DNA from: a virus | IMG/VR virus record: IMGVR_UViG_3300045282_000227 | Span: 1-64,000 of that record | Direction: 5' to 3' (one strand) | Length of the DNA stretch: 64,000 nucleotides | Made by a program: the position numbers and the translations under genes | Shown: positions 45,141-54,061 of the stretch, one piece after another | Position numbering within the stretch: position 1 is the first letter of the stretch | How the letters are laid out: each line of letters opens with the position of its first letter | The notes under the pieces: model-generated | Database searches by the model: none | Told to the model about the DNA's origin: nothing | What the model saw: the letters and a program-made list of their open reading frames with translations, nothing else

Positions 45141-46360
45141 TTGGTGGCAACAAGATAGCCGATGTCAAGAAGTGGCTAATCAATATCGAGGGTGTGGACG
45201 TTTCGGACGCCGTCCTATCTGTGAACGTTCACCAAGACATCTTTGCGCCATGCACGACTGCAATCTTCAGATTCAATGACACGAACAACCTGCTCATGAA
45301 CCTGCCGATTCGTGCAGGACTTCGAATCGCGTTCGCGTACCAGACCGAGACCGGATCGGAGGTCGGTGACGGCAACAAGCAATGGAACTTCGTGATCCAC
45401 AAGATCGCCGACAAGGAAATGACAGGCCAGCAGCAGCAAACCTATTCGGTCTATGCTGTTGACAGAACCTTCTTGGCCAACGAGGTACAACGCGTTCGCA
45501 AGGCCTACAAGAACACAAAGGTCTCTGAGATTGCATCGAGCATCATTTCTGAGAAACTGAATCGCCAGGTCGACGTCCATCCGACCGACAACAATATGTC
45601 GATCGTCGTCCCGGCCTGGACTCCATATGATACGCTCGCATGGCTGACCAAGGTTGCGATGAAGGACAAGGCAGCCGATTACATCTTCTTCATGCAGCAC
45701 GATGGGAAGTTCGCGTTCAAATCCTTTGAACAACTCTATTCGTCGTCTAGCGAATCTTGCAAGATTCGCTTCCAGATCGCACCGAACAGCATCACGAATC
45801 AGACAGGTGAGCCGATTCACGATCGCACCACATTCATCGAGCAATACCAGTTCGAGCATTTCGACGCCCTGATGAACCTGAAGTCTGGCTACTACAAGAA
45901 CAAGCTGTTCACGTATGACGTTCTCACCAAGAAGTGGGAAGAGAAGGTGTTCACGTTCGGCGACGACAACGCAGCCGACAAGAAGGTTCAGCCCGTGGAC
46001 GAGTTCATGTCCGGCACGGAAGATGTGACCTTTGGTTTCCTTCCGAAGCACACACAGATGAACACGACCGCAAACTATCTCGACACAAGCACGGATTGGT
46101 TCGGTTCACGAAAGTCAAGCATCCAGAAGTTCGAACAAGAAAAGCTGCTCTTCCAGGTTCCTGGCTCTGCCAAGTCTTGTGAGTGGTTTGGAAAGAACTG
46201 CGTCGTCGATCTTCCATCACAAGATGAACAATCGGGCGAGCGTTTCGATAAGCATCGCAGAGGCAACTACTTGATTACTGCAATGACACACATGGTAGGT
46301 CGCGAGGCATACATGGTCAACATCGAAGGCGTCAAGAAGCGTCTCGAGGTGGCAGCATGA
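45137..46360 (+). CDS. gp27: Baseplate hub protein (T4 gp27-like)
   Basis: 407 aa. INIEGVDVSDAVLSVNVHQDIFAP starts the first tube-like domain; SIVVPAWTPYDTLAWLTKVAMKDKAADYIFFMQHDGKFAF is the conserved hub core of gp27/late-control D proteins; the C-terminus has RRGNYLITAMTHMVGREAYMVNIEGVKK. It forms the trimeric ring that holds the gp5 spike. The next gene is the HEG inserted before gp5. Confidence 0.87.
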   Translation: MIGGNKIADVKKWLINIEGVDVSDAVLSVNVHQDIFAPCTTAIFRFNDTNNLLMNLPIRAGLRIAFAYQTETGSEVGDGNKQWNFVIHKIADKEMTGQQQQTYSVYAVDRTFLANEVQRVRKAYKNTKVSEIASSIISEKLNRQVDVHPTDNNMSIVVPAWTPYDTLAWLTKVAMKDKAADYIFFMQHDGKFAFKSFEQLYSSSSESCKIRFQIAPNSITNQTGEPIHDRTTFIEQYQFEHFDALMNLKSGYYKNKLFTYDVLTKKWEEKVFTFGDDNAADKKVQPVDEFMSGTEDVTFGFLPKHTQMNTTANYLDTSTDWFGSRKSSIQKFEQEKLLFQVPGSAKSCEWFGKNCVVDLPSQDEQSGERFDKHRRGNYLITAMTHMVGREAYMVNIEGVKKRLEVAA

Positions 46361-46947
46361 ATAGATATGATCAATTAGCATATACATATCTTATAGGATG
46401 GCCCTCTTTGAGGAAGTGGTACTATGGGTACAGATGTGCTAATCGTAAATCTCCAGAAGAAGATTTCTGGATTGAATATTTTACATCTTCGCCTTTGGTG
46501 AAGCAATTCATAGAATTCTATGGTCAACCTGAATTCAAAGAAATCGACCAGACTTTTCCGAATGGTAATGAAGCTCATCAACACGAAATTCAAACATTGA
46601 TGAAGTTGAATGCCGGCAAATCGAATCAGTTTCTTAATCAGTATGTTTGGGTAAGTGGTGGGCAGATGAGCGATGCAACTCGTGCAAAAATGTCAGCATC
46701 TCATACAGGAAAATCGCACCCACAGAAAAAGAAACCACCATTCTCTCTAACGCACAGACAGAATCTTTCATTATCGAAAACGGGGATTAAGAATACACTC
46801 TTTGGAAAATCCCTCAGTCTGGAAAGACGTAAACAGATGTCCGAGACGCGTAAAGGTGTGAACAATTCTTTCTTTGGAAAGCACCACAATGACGAAACCA
46901 AAAGAAAGATTTCAGAAACCAAGAGATTGAGAAAACAACATGCATAA
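46357..46947 (+). CDS. Free-standing homing endonuclease 1 (GIY-YIG variant, NUMOD3)
   Basis: 196 aa. TYLIGWPSLRKWYYGYRCAN is a GIY-YIG variant (YLIGW...WYYGYR). The C-terminal 80 residues have NUMOD3-type helices (SDATRAKMSASHTGKSHPQ, SLERRKQMSETRKG, NDETKRKISETKRLRKQ). Its paralogue is at 58779. It is more A+T-rich than its neighbours, a sign of transfer. It overlaps gp27 by four bases (ATGA) and gp5 by 8 (ATGCATAA), so it is wedged between two essential genes. Confidence 0.85.
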   Translation: MNRYDQLAYTYLIGWPSLRKWYYGYRCANRKSPEEDFWIEYFTSSPLVKQFIEFYGQPEFKEIDQTFPNGNEAHQHEIQTLMKLNAGKSNQFLNQYVWVSGGQMSDATRAKMSASHTGKSHPQKKKPPFSLTHRQNLSLSKTGIKNTLFGKSLSLERRKQMSETRKGVNNSFFGKHHNDETKRKISETKRLRKQHA

Positions 46948-48367
46948 TTTCTCATTTGGTGAGTTTTGTTGGTTCATCGGCGTCGTAGAGGATCGCGAGG
47001 ATCCTAACAAGCTAGGACGTGTGAAGGTTCGAGTATTCGGCTACCACTCACAAGACACTTCTGAGGTCACGAAAGAAGATCTGCCGTGGGCCACTGTCAT
47101 GTTGCCTACGAACTCTGCGTCCAAGAAGGGCATCGGTCAGGCTCCGGTCGGTATGCAGGTCGGCACACACGTCGTCGGTTTCTTCCTCGATTCCGAGAAT
47201 GCCCAGGTTCCTATGATCATGGGCACGTTGGTTGGTATGCCAGATGAAGAGCCAGACACGAACAAACTCGTTCGAGGTGAACAACTAGACGAGACGATCA
47301 TCCAGGACAAGATCGACAATCTCTTGACGTCTGATCCGAACGGTTCCTCAATGAGCGCAAGTTCGTTGACTCAGCAGCTCACAGATGCAACCAAGCTCAT
47401 GGACACGAATGTCCTCTCGGCTCGTTCCTTGACCGGGAGTCTCCAGATCCCAAGTCTGTCTGACATTCAGGCGAACATGGGTTCGATCCTTGCGAATGCG
47501 TCGGGTCCAATCACAGCCGAAGGTGCCTTGGCACAGATCCAGAATACGATCGGAAACATTCAAGGACAGGTCGCGACCATCCAGCAGACGACCGAACGAC
47601 TCAAGAGCATCACGAATTCGGCCGACCAATTCGACGTCCAGAACATCCTCCATTCACAGATCGACGGCTTCAAGCAGAGTGTTGAAGGTGCTGCGTCGGG
47701 CATCCTCGGTCCGTTCACACAACAGATCGGCAATCTCACCTCCGCAGTCGATGCTCTACAGAACCTAAAGTCTGCAACTCTGAGTTTCAATAGTCTGCAG
47801 CAGGCTCTGAGTTCTGTCAGCCAGCTTCTTGGTGCGATTGGTCAGCTCAAGGCTCTTTCGAGATTCCTCGGCGGCAGCGCAGCAGCGACCATCAACGGAC
47901 TGAAGGCCGGTGCGTTGTCCAATGTCTGGAACGAAGCACCATCGAGAGCTGCACCGAAGTATCCATACAACGACATCAAGGCCACTGAAGGTGGACACGT
48001 TGACGAGTTCGACAATACGCCGGGCTCTGAACGACGTGCTTGGTACCACCCAACCGGAACCTTTCAAGAGGTCGCTCCGGATGGTACGATAGTGACAAAG
48101 ATAGTGAAAGACAATTATTCGATTACGATGGGAGATCATAAGGTTCATGTGGAAGGTGAAGTTCAAGTCAATATTCTCGGTAATGCTAAGGTTGTCGTTG
48201 CTGGCGATCTTGCTCTGCGCGTTGACGGTAATCGCACTGATATCGTCTCTGGAGACTACACTCTGGCTGTCGCAGGTGATTATTCACTCGCCATAGACGG
48301 AGCCTGCAACATCAAATCGAATACACACTTCAAAGTTCTGGCGCCACGAGTTGATTTGAACGAGTAA
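46940..48367 (+). CDS. gp5: Baseplate central spike protein (T4 gp5-like), no lysozyme domain
   Basis: 475 aa. N-terminal OB fold about 1-120: FIGVVEDREDPNKLGRVKVRVFGYHS, QAPVGMQVGTHVVGFFLDS and MIMGTLVG are gp5/VgrG OB motifs. The region 130-330 is helical and Ser/Thr/Gln-rich, and replaces the T4 lysozyme domain, whose catalytic motifs are absent. Residues about 380-475 form the beta-helix (SITMGDHKVHVEGEVQVNI ... LALRVDGNRTDIVSGDY). The PAAR gene is at 58115. Confidence 0.85.
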   Translation: MHNFSFGEFCWFIGVVEDREDPNKLGRVKVRVFGYHSQDTSEVTKEDLPWATVMLPTNSASKKGIGQAPVGMQVGTHVVGFFLDSENAQVPMIMGTLVGMPDEEPDTNKLVRGEQLDETIIQDKIDNLLTSDPNGSSMSASSLTQQLTDATKLMDTNVLSARSLTGSLQIPSLSDIQANMGSILANASGPITAEGALAQIQNTIGNIQGQVATIQQTTERLKSITNSADQFDVQNILHSQIDGFKQSVEGAASGILGPFTQQIGNLTSAVDALQNLKSATLSFNSLQQALSSVSQLLGAIGQLKALSRFLGGSAAATINGLKAGALSNVWNEAPSRAAPKYPYNDIKATEGGHVDEFDNTPGSERRAWYHPTGTFQEVAPDGTIVTKIVKDNYSITMGDHKVHVEGEVQVNILGNAKVVVAGDLALRVDGNRTDIVSGDYTLAVAGDYSLAIDGACNIKSNTHFKVLAPRVDLNE

Positions 48368-48377
48368 TTTCTGGCAC

Positions 48378-48385
48378 CATAAATA
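48378..48385 (+). promoter_or_regulatory. Late promoter core CATAAATA
   Basis: CATAAATA at 48378-48385, 27 bases before ATG 48413, which also has AAGGAGA. Confidence 0.5.
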
Positions 48386-48412
48386 ACAACGTAACCCAAG
48401 GAGATTTAGACA

Positions 48413-48844
48413 ATGGCAGGCACAACTGCAACCCGTTTTCAATTTGAAGCATTCTTGACCTGGCTCTTGAAAGGCACACCGACGTATTCGCGTCCGTCCT
48501 CTTTTTGGGTCGGCCTGTTCACTGTGGCTCCGAACCTCATCACGAATACCTCGGGAACCGAAGTTTCGACCTCGGGCACGGCATACGAGCGAGTGAATAT
48601 CGCTGCGTCGGCATGGGGTGGTCCGTCGGGTGACTACAGCGTCTACTCGAACACTTCGGCTATCGTATGGCCGAACGCACCGACCGGCAACTGGGGCACA
48701 ATCGTAGGCGCAGGCTTGTTCGATGCGTCGACTTCTGGCAACCTTTGCTACTACGCCGCTCTACAGACCGCCAAGACCGTGAACAACGGCGACGGTGCAC
48801 CGCGTATCGAAATCGGTCAGTTCCAGGTCAGCCGCGCTACTTGA
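48413..48844 (+). CDS. Structural protein with immunoglobulin-like or fibre pattern (143 aa)
   Basis: ATG 48413 after CAAGGAGATTTAGAC. A hydrophobic, Gly/Ser/Thr-rich protein (FLTWLLKGTPTYSRPSSFWV, YERVNIAASAWGG, GTIVGAGLFDASTSGNLCYYA). This layout is found in small virion proteins of unknown place. It begins the surface-protein group after the spike gene. Confidence 0.72.
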   Translation: MAGTTATRFQFEAFLTWLLKGTPTYSRPSSFWVGLFTVAPNLITNTSGTEVSTSGTAYERVNIAASAWGGPSGDYSVYSNTSAIVWPNAPTGNWGTIVGAGLFDASTSGNLCYYAALQTAKTVNNGDGAPRIEIGQFQVSRAT

Positions 48845-48880
48845 TCCGTAGTCTCGACTTCATTGTCCAGACTCTTGTTA

Positions 48881-48910
48881 GAGAATGCGTCTGCAATATG
48901 GCGCATTCTC
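48881..48910 (+). terminator. Perfect 9-bp hairpin after gene 48413
   Basis: GAGAATGCG and CGCATTCTC are separated by 12 bases. It lies in an 86-base gap before the next gene. There is no U-run, so it may be a processing or stabilising hairpin rather than a terminator. Confidence 0.4.
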
Positions 48911-48930
48911 CTCTATGTGGTGATCTCTGA

Positions 48931-50760
48931 ATGCCTGGCTATAAAGAAACTGTCCAATCACTCAATCCCGTCTTCTTCCTGACGTTCGACGGCGATTCTG
49001 TCAATCCGACGACTCATACATTCAACTCCGGCGATCTGATCGACGAGTCGGGCTACTCTGCCCCGACAATGATAATGAATGAAGACCCGGCGCATCCTGC
49101 CTATCGTGCAGGAATTCAGTCGTTGGTCAATCTCGAACCAGCCGGACAGTATGCAACCTCATTCGGTTGGTACGGCTATCAGCCAGCAGCAACCACTCGT
49201 TGGCCACAAGCGTTCGTTCAGGTCACTCACCAAGCCCAACACCACTTCGACGCAAACAATGGATCGTTCACGGTCTCATTGATGTTCGATAAAGAGGTCA
49301 CCGACTCAGCCTGGCGTTCGGTTGAATTCAATCTTGCTGGTAACTGGACAGCTACCAGAATCAGCCCGATGATCCGCAAGGGTTCGTCGTTCAGAATATT
49401 CTTGTATGAACCCTATGGAAGTCCGACCGGTGTCATCCGTGTGGTGCTCCCGAATGGCACGAACATGGATTGGGGTCTCCCAGGTTGGTTCTACAACCGT
49501 CGCAACCATATCACGTTCACCTGGAATGTCTACCAGACGCTCGAGGGAACCTGGATCATGGAAGCCACTCTGTATGTCAATGGACATGTCAGAGCTACAC
49601 AGACATTCACTGACGTCGATGACTATGTCAACTCGTCTTCAACCGACAATATCGAAATCGCAGGAACAAGTGAGACGACCGATTCGGCCTTCAGTAACCG
49701 TTGTGTCTCGAATGTCGAGTTTGACCAGATCTTCATCATCGATCGTGCCTTGACGGCAGACGAGAACGCTCGCCTATACAGAAAGACGATGTTGTATCGC
49801 GATATCGTCCTAGCAGCTCAGCCGGCATTCTTCTATCCGATGGGCGATGCCCAGACGTCACTCGACTTCACAATGTCGAATGCCATCCCGGGTGGTCTGA
49901 ATGGTCTCTACCAAGGTGGCCTCGGCAAGCTCACTCGTGAACAGCCAGGCCCGACGATTCCGATTGGCAGCTCTTCGACAGACTTCCACGGCGGAACGGC
50001 TGTCGTTCACGCCTATAACAACTGCGGTGGCGAGTCGACCATCTTCAACCCAGGCGGCGACTACACGGTCGAGACCTGGTTCAAGATTTCTACGGCCGAT
50101 CGCTCGATTCTGTTCTCGTCACAGTCTGATGACCTTCCATGGAACGGCATCCTGGTCGAGATGAATCGCCGAAACAATCTGTTCCAGTCTGGCATGATTC
50201 AATTCTCGATCAATTCAGACTACCAGGTGAGCACTCGAGTCCTCACAGACACCGGTGGCCTGTACAACTTCACCGACAATCTCTGGCACTACTTGACATT
50301 GGTTAGAAAGGCAAACAAGATCTATATCTGGGTCGATGCCGTTCTGCACACTGTGATCGACGCGCCACTCGTCTCAACCGGTCTGCCTGGTCAGTTCTTC
50401 TTCATGGGAATGATGCCAGGCAATCTAAACACGTTCGGATTCTTGAGCAACTTTGTCATCTACAACTATGCCCTGGACGACGCCGAGATTCGGATGCGCA
50501 ACACCTATTCGAGCATCTATCGTATTCAAGGCAATGTCACGCTGCAGGGCAATCCGTATGGTGCGACAATCAGACTATACAATCACAGGACTGGTCAGCT
50601 TGCCCAAGAGACAGCAAGCAACCCAGATTCAGGTTACTACAATGCCTTGCTCTATGACAATTCACTGATTGATTTGGTCGCGATGAACAAGCAAGACGCC
50701 AATGTGCGCTATCGAGTCTATGGACCGTTGGTGCCTGGATTTTACGAGGATCTACCCTAA
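48931..50760 (+). CDS. Virion protein with two LamG-like domains (609 aa)
   Basis: Beta-rich surface protein. The first concanavalin/LamG-like domain covers about 95-275 (FTVSLMFDKEVTDSAWRSVEF, HITFTWNVYQTLEGTW...ATLYVNGHVRATQTF, VEFDQIFIIDRALTADEN) and the second about 370-525 (YTVETWFKIST, LWHYLTLVRKANKIYIWVDAVLH, FLSNFVIYNYALDDAEI). The typical NxxWHxL/NGxxV and dE.R.ly motifs are present. The C-terminal 80 residues are a third, Ig-like domain (TLQGNPYGATIRLYNHRTG). Such modules bind glycans. Likely a tail fibre or baseplate appendage. Confidence 0.85.
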   Translation: MPGYKETVQSLNPVFFLTFDGDSVNPTTHTFNSGDLIDESGYSAPTMIMNEDPAHPAYRAGIQSLVNLEPAGQYATSFGWYGYQPAATTRWPQAFVQVTHQAQHHFDANNGSFTVSLMFDKEVTDSAWRSVEFNLAGNWTATRISPMIRKGSSFRIFLYEPYGSPTGVIRVVLPNGTNMDWGLPGWFYNRRNHITFTWNVYQTLEGTWIMEATLYVNGHVRATQTFTDVDDYVNSSSTDNIEIAGTSETTDSAFSNRCVSNVEFDQIFIIDRALTADENARLYRKTMLYRDIVLAAQPAFFYPMGDAQTSLDFTMSNAIPGGLNGLYQGGLGKLTREQPGPTIPIGSSSTDFHGGTAVVHAYNNCGGESTIFNPGGDYTVETWFKISTADRSILFSSQSDDLPWNGILVEMNRRNNLFQSGMIQFSINSDYQVSTRVLTDTGGLYNFTDNLWHYLTLVRKANKIYIWVDAVLHTVIDAPLVSTGLPGQFFFMGMMPGNLNTFGFLSNFVIYNYALDDAEIRMRNTYSSIYRIQGNVTLQGNPYGATIRLYNHRTGQLAQETASNPDSGYYNALLYDNSLIDLVAMNKQDANVRYRVYGPLVPGFYEDLP

Positions 50761-51899
50761 TGGCATACGATAGCGTTCAAAGAATTTGGTTGCCACCGTG
50801 CAAGCATCTACACGGTGATCTGACCTCATGGAAGCTCTTGGTTGCTGACATCGATGCCTCGCTCATAGCTGCTGGAATCGTGCATACGTCTGACACGGGC
50901 CAGCTAGACATCAGTGCCGTCTCGAGCATAGGTTCAGGCGCCAACACAACCTATCTGGGATACAAGATCTATGCGTTCAATGACTCATGGCAGTCTACGA
51001 TGCCGATCTACTTCCGAATGGATTACGGTTGCGGATACGATCGCAGCACATCGAACGGTGTTCAGCGTGCACTCGTCATCAAACTTCAGTTCTCAACTGC
51101 TACCAACGGCAGTGGAACTCTGACAGGAACGCTGAGCTACCAGAGTAAGTTCCCAGGAAACACTGTGCCTGATACGGCTGCTGGTTCTGATCCAACATGG
51201 CCGAACTACTACCAAGGAACCAATTACATCAGTCACAACAAGACGGTCGGATTCCTTGGTTTCCTTTACCAGAGTCTTGGTCGCGGAACCGTGGCTTCGT
51301 ACACCAATCAATTCGCCACGACGAACTATGCGGGTTGCACAATTGCATTCGCGGTTCAAAGAACCCACGGTCCTGATGGTCTACCAGATGGTAAGGGATT
51401 CGTTATCTACGATCCAAGGCGTAGCTGGTTCAACGGAAACGATCACACATTCACATCGATGTCACAGACGATCTGGTATTCGCCGGCGATGACAAACAGC
51501 ACGGCACCAACAACATGGAACGCTGATGCTTCTAGTTCTGGTGACATCTGGTTGACATACGTCCCTGGCCTCGAATACGAAGGTTCTTGGACCACAGGTG
51601 GCACTCCAACTCACCAACCTGACTCTACCTATGGTGGCAAGCCTATCGCGTTCCCTATCAACTATTGGAATTTCGACAAGGGTCCAACACCGTTCGATTG
51701 TATGGCCGGCTTCTTGGCCAACTCTAGCTATGGTGGTGGCCAACTCGTTACTATCGAAACCATTCCTGGCTTGAAGAGGAAGTTCTTGATTCTTCCACAC
51801 CACTCGACGTTCAACTTCTCGAGACAATTCATCTTTGGTGCGAGTGGTGCTGACCTACGAAACAGTGCAGCGGGTCGCGTCGCTTTCTTGTGGGAGTGA
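50760..51899 (+). CDS. Virion protein of unknown fold (379 aa)
   Basis: ATG 50760 overlaps the previous stop by one base. Aromatic and Gly/Thr/Ser-rich, with YLGYKIYAFNDSWQSTMPIYFRM, TGTLSYQSKF, GKGFVIYDPRRSW and near the end IPGLKRKFLILPHHSTFNFSRQF. Homologues occur in structural clusters as fibre or adhesin units. No catalytic motif. Confidence 0.77.
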   Translation: MAYDSVQRIWLPPCKHLHGDLTSWKLLVADIDASLIAAGIVHTSDTGQLDISAVSSIGSGANTTYLGYKIYAFNDSWQSTMPIYFRMDYGCGYDRSTSNGVQRALVIKLQFSTATNGSGTLTGTLSYQSKFPGNTVPDTAAGSDPTWPNYYQGTNYISHNKTVGFLGFLYQSLGRGTVASYTNQFATTNYAGCTIAFAVQRTHGPDGLPDGKGFVIYDPRRSWFNGNDHTFTSMSQTIWYSPAMTNSTAPTTWNADASSSGDIWLTYVPGLEYEGSWTTGGTPTHQPDSTYGGKPIAFPINYWNFDKGPTPFDCMAGFLANSSYGGGQLVTIETIPGLKRKFLILPHHSTFNFSRQFIFGASGADLRNSAAGRVAFLWE

Positions 51900-51902
51900 C
51901 CT

Positions 51903-53600
51903 GTGACAACACAGACAGCAAGATACTGGTGCTTTTGGTTCCGCAATGTCTTCGGCAATGCACTCATCAGTGCCCAAAGTGTCATCAAGGGAATCACTCT
52001 CCGCGATGGTAGTGGTACAGCTATCTCGTATGCTGATGCAAGGGCCTACAGTCCAGAGAATCGCGTAGATTCTGGTTCGGGAACTCGAGCTCTCCTTGAC
52101 GCCGACAGTTCTACATTCTGTGCTTTCTATACAGCGACCGATTACTTTGTTCTGTTCGATTTCGGAACAGCCGTTACAGTTGGCTCCTATGACATCCAAG
52201 GTTCGGCGTCTGTAAAGGAATCGCCGAATCATTGGTTACTGATGTGTCGAAATGATTATCCGTTCGATTGGTCACAGAATTGGACAGAGCTCGGCCTGTT
52301 TCAGATTGCGTCTCCTTGGACGGCCAGTCAAACCAAATCATTCAACCTCTCCGACGCCAATCCACCTTTCGAAGAAGCTGTCTGGGCTCAAGGTGGTCAG
52401 ACATCTTGGGTTGCCGATAGCGCTGATATGCTTCTCACGGATTTTGGTGATGCCACAGGTGAAGCAATCTGGCTAGGTCGAACTGGCGATAAGCGTCAGA
52501 GCTACTGGGGTGACGGAATCATCTCTGGTAGTGTGACAGACAGCAGCGGATTCATCTCCGGTGCCAAGGTCTATCTCGTCGATCCAGCGAACAGGAACCA
52601 TGTAGCCGAGACAACGGCAGACGGCGTTGGCTTCTATCAGTTCTTGAATCTCGATCGTACTTGCCTCTTCGACATCGTTGCACAAGATCCGGCAGGTCTC
52701 TGGGAGAAACGCGTTTCGAGTAGCCGTCGTCCTTGGGCCCAGGCACAGATGGTCATCAATGTCGCCGACGAACCATTCAATGGACAGCGCCCTGGCCAGT
52801 TCGGTATACAACTGAATTCGAAAGAATCTCCTAAACTGGTTGCTACATTCGGTGTAGGTGAGGACACCTGGACGGCCCTGAATTGTTCTGATCCGTTTTT
52901 CAAGTATGTCACTGCCTTGATTCGCATTGACGATACAGGTGCCATCTACGACATGTCGAAGACGCAGATGGCACACACCTCAGGAACAGCTGCCGCGTCG
53001 AACGTCGTCACACCACCAACGGGATTCGGAAACAACTCTTTGAGAATCGGTGTCAGTGGTGACGCCTACAGTTTCTACACATTCAGCAATTTCCCGAATG
53101 TCATGGATAGAGACTTCACCTGTGAGTACTACCTCTATCCGCTTTCGTCGCCAGGCGCCTCACAAGGTTATCAAATCTGTTTCGATGAGTCGGGTTGGCA
53201 GTCTGCCAAGAACGGTAACTACCTGTTCTATACTCACCCGAACACATCACCGTCACAGGTGAATTTCCTCACACCACAACAGAATGTATCTTGGATCTAT
53301 TTGTTCGGCGGAAACCCTGCCGGTTCTGGTACGGCCAATGCCTTGACTATGGACGCTTGGCAGCATGTCGAGGTGTCAAGACAGAACAATACATACAGAA
53401 TCTTCATCGACGGTGTCAAGAAGACCGAACAGAGCTACACCACATACTCAGTCGCCAACGATCTCTATCCCAATGTGTTCATGCTGGGCGTGTACACGTA
53501 CTCGACGCCATCCTATATGACTGGTATCAGATTCACTGACGGCATCTGCAGACACACTGCCACTTTCACGCCGCCGACTTTCGCCGAGATGTATCAATGA
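51903..53600 (+). CDS. Virion protein with discoidin-like, Ig-like and LamG domains (565 aa)
   Basis: GTG start, ATG absent nearby. Domain order: 1-150 an F5/8 type C (discoidin)-like half, judged by the YFVLFDFGTAVTVGSYDI and WTELGLFQI strands; about 200-290 a carboxypeptidase-regulatory/Ig-like domain (GSVTDSSGFISGAKVYLVD...FYQFLNL); about 360-555 a LamG-like domain (FTCEYYLYPLSSPG, DAWQHVEVSRQNNTYRIFIDGVK, MTGIRFTDGICRHTATF). The order suggests a sugar-binding tail appendage. Confidence 0.83.
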   Translation: MTTQTARYWCFWFRNVFGNALISAQSVIKGITLRDGSGTAISYADARAYSPENRVDSGSGTRALLDADSSTFCAFYTATDYFVLFDFGTAVTVGSYDIQGSASVKESPNHWLLMCRNDYPFDWSQNWTELGLFQIASPWTASQTKSFNLSDANPPFEEAVWAQGGQTSWVADSADMLLTDFGDATGEAIWLGRTGDKRQSYWGDGIISGSVTDSSGFISGAKVYLVDPANRNHVAETTADGVGFYQFLNLDRTCLFDIVAQDPAGLWEKRVSSSRRPWAQAQMVINVADEPFNGQRPGQFGIQLNSKESPKLVATFGVGEDTWTALNCSDPFFKYVTALIRIDDTGAIYDMSKTQMAHTSGTAAASNVVTPPTGFGNNSLRIGVSGDAYSFYTFSNFPNVMDRDFTCEYYLYPLSSPGASQGYQICFDESGWQSAKNGNYLFYTHPNTSPSQVNFLTPQQNVSWIYLFGGNPAGSGTANALTMDAWQHVEVSRQNNTYRIFIDGVKKTEQSYTTYSVANDLYPNVFMLGVYTYSTPSYMTGIRFTDGICRHTATFTPPTFAEMYQ

Positions 53601-54001
53601 ACCAACTCTATGCAAAGGCCTCCAAGAGATTCCTCGAGGGTTCAATCAACTGGAACTCTGATACCATCAAAGTGTATCTCGTTGACCAGTCTGTCTATGG
53701 TCCTGACCTTGCCAATGACGAATACTTGAGTGATGTTCCTTCGGGTGCTCGCGTGGCTGGTCCTGTCACTCTATCCGGAAAGACTACAACAGGTGGAGCA
53801 GCCGACGCCAACGACGTGACCTTCACGGCCGTGACTGGTGTGAACATTGAGTACGTTCTGATCTACAAGGATACAGGAACAGAGTCGACCTCACCGCTGA
53901 TTGCCTTGATCGACCAGGCTGCAACTCTCCCACTCTCGCCCGATGGCTCTGACATCAATGTGAATTGGAGCAACGGAACGAACAAAATCTTCCACTTGTA
54001 A
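53597..54001 (+). CDS. Structural protein, phage tail appendage type (134 aa)
   Basis: ATGA overlap with the previous gene. LYAKASKRFLEGSINWNSDTIKVYLVDQSVYG followed by DVTFTAVTGVNIEYVLIYKDTG is a compact virion domain common in myovirus fibre clusters. Function: unknown structural unit. Confidence 0.8.
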   Translation: MNQLYAKASKRFLEGSINWNSDTIKVYLVDQSVYGPDLANDEYLSDVPSGARVAGPVTLSGKTTTGGAADANDVTFTAVTGVNIEYVLIYKDTGTESTSPLIALIDQAATLPLSPDGSDINVNWSNGTNKIFHL

Positions 54002-54006
54002 ACCGA

Positions 54007-54014
54007 CCTAAATA
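54007..54014 (+). promoter_or_regulatory. Late promoter core CCTAAATA
   Basis: CCTAAATA at 54007-54014, 47 bases before ATG 54062, which has AAGGATAATTC. Confidence 0.45.
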
Positions 54015-54061
54015 CTTTGGGATCTATCAAGCCCGCGCCCTTTGACCTTCAAGGATAATTC

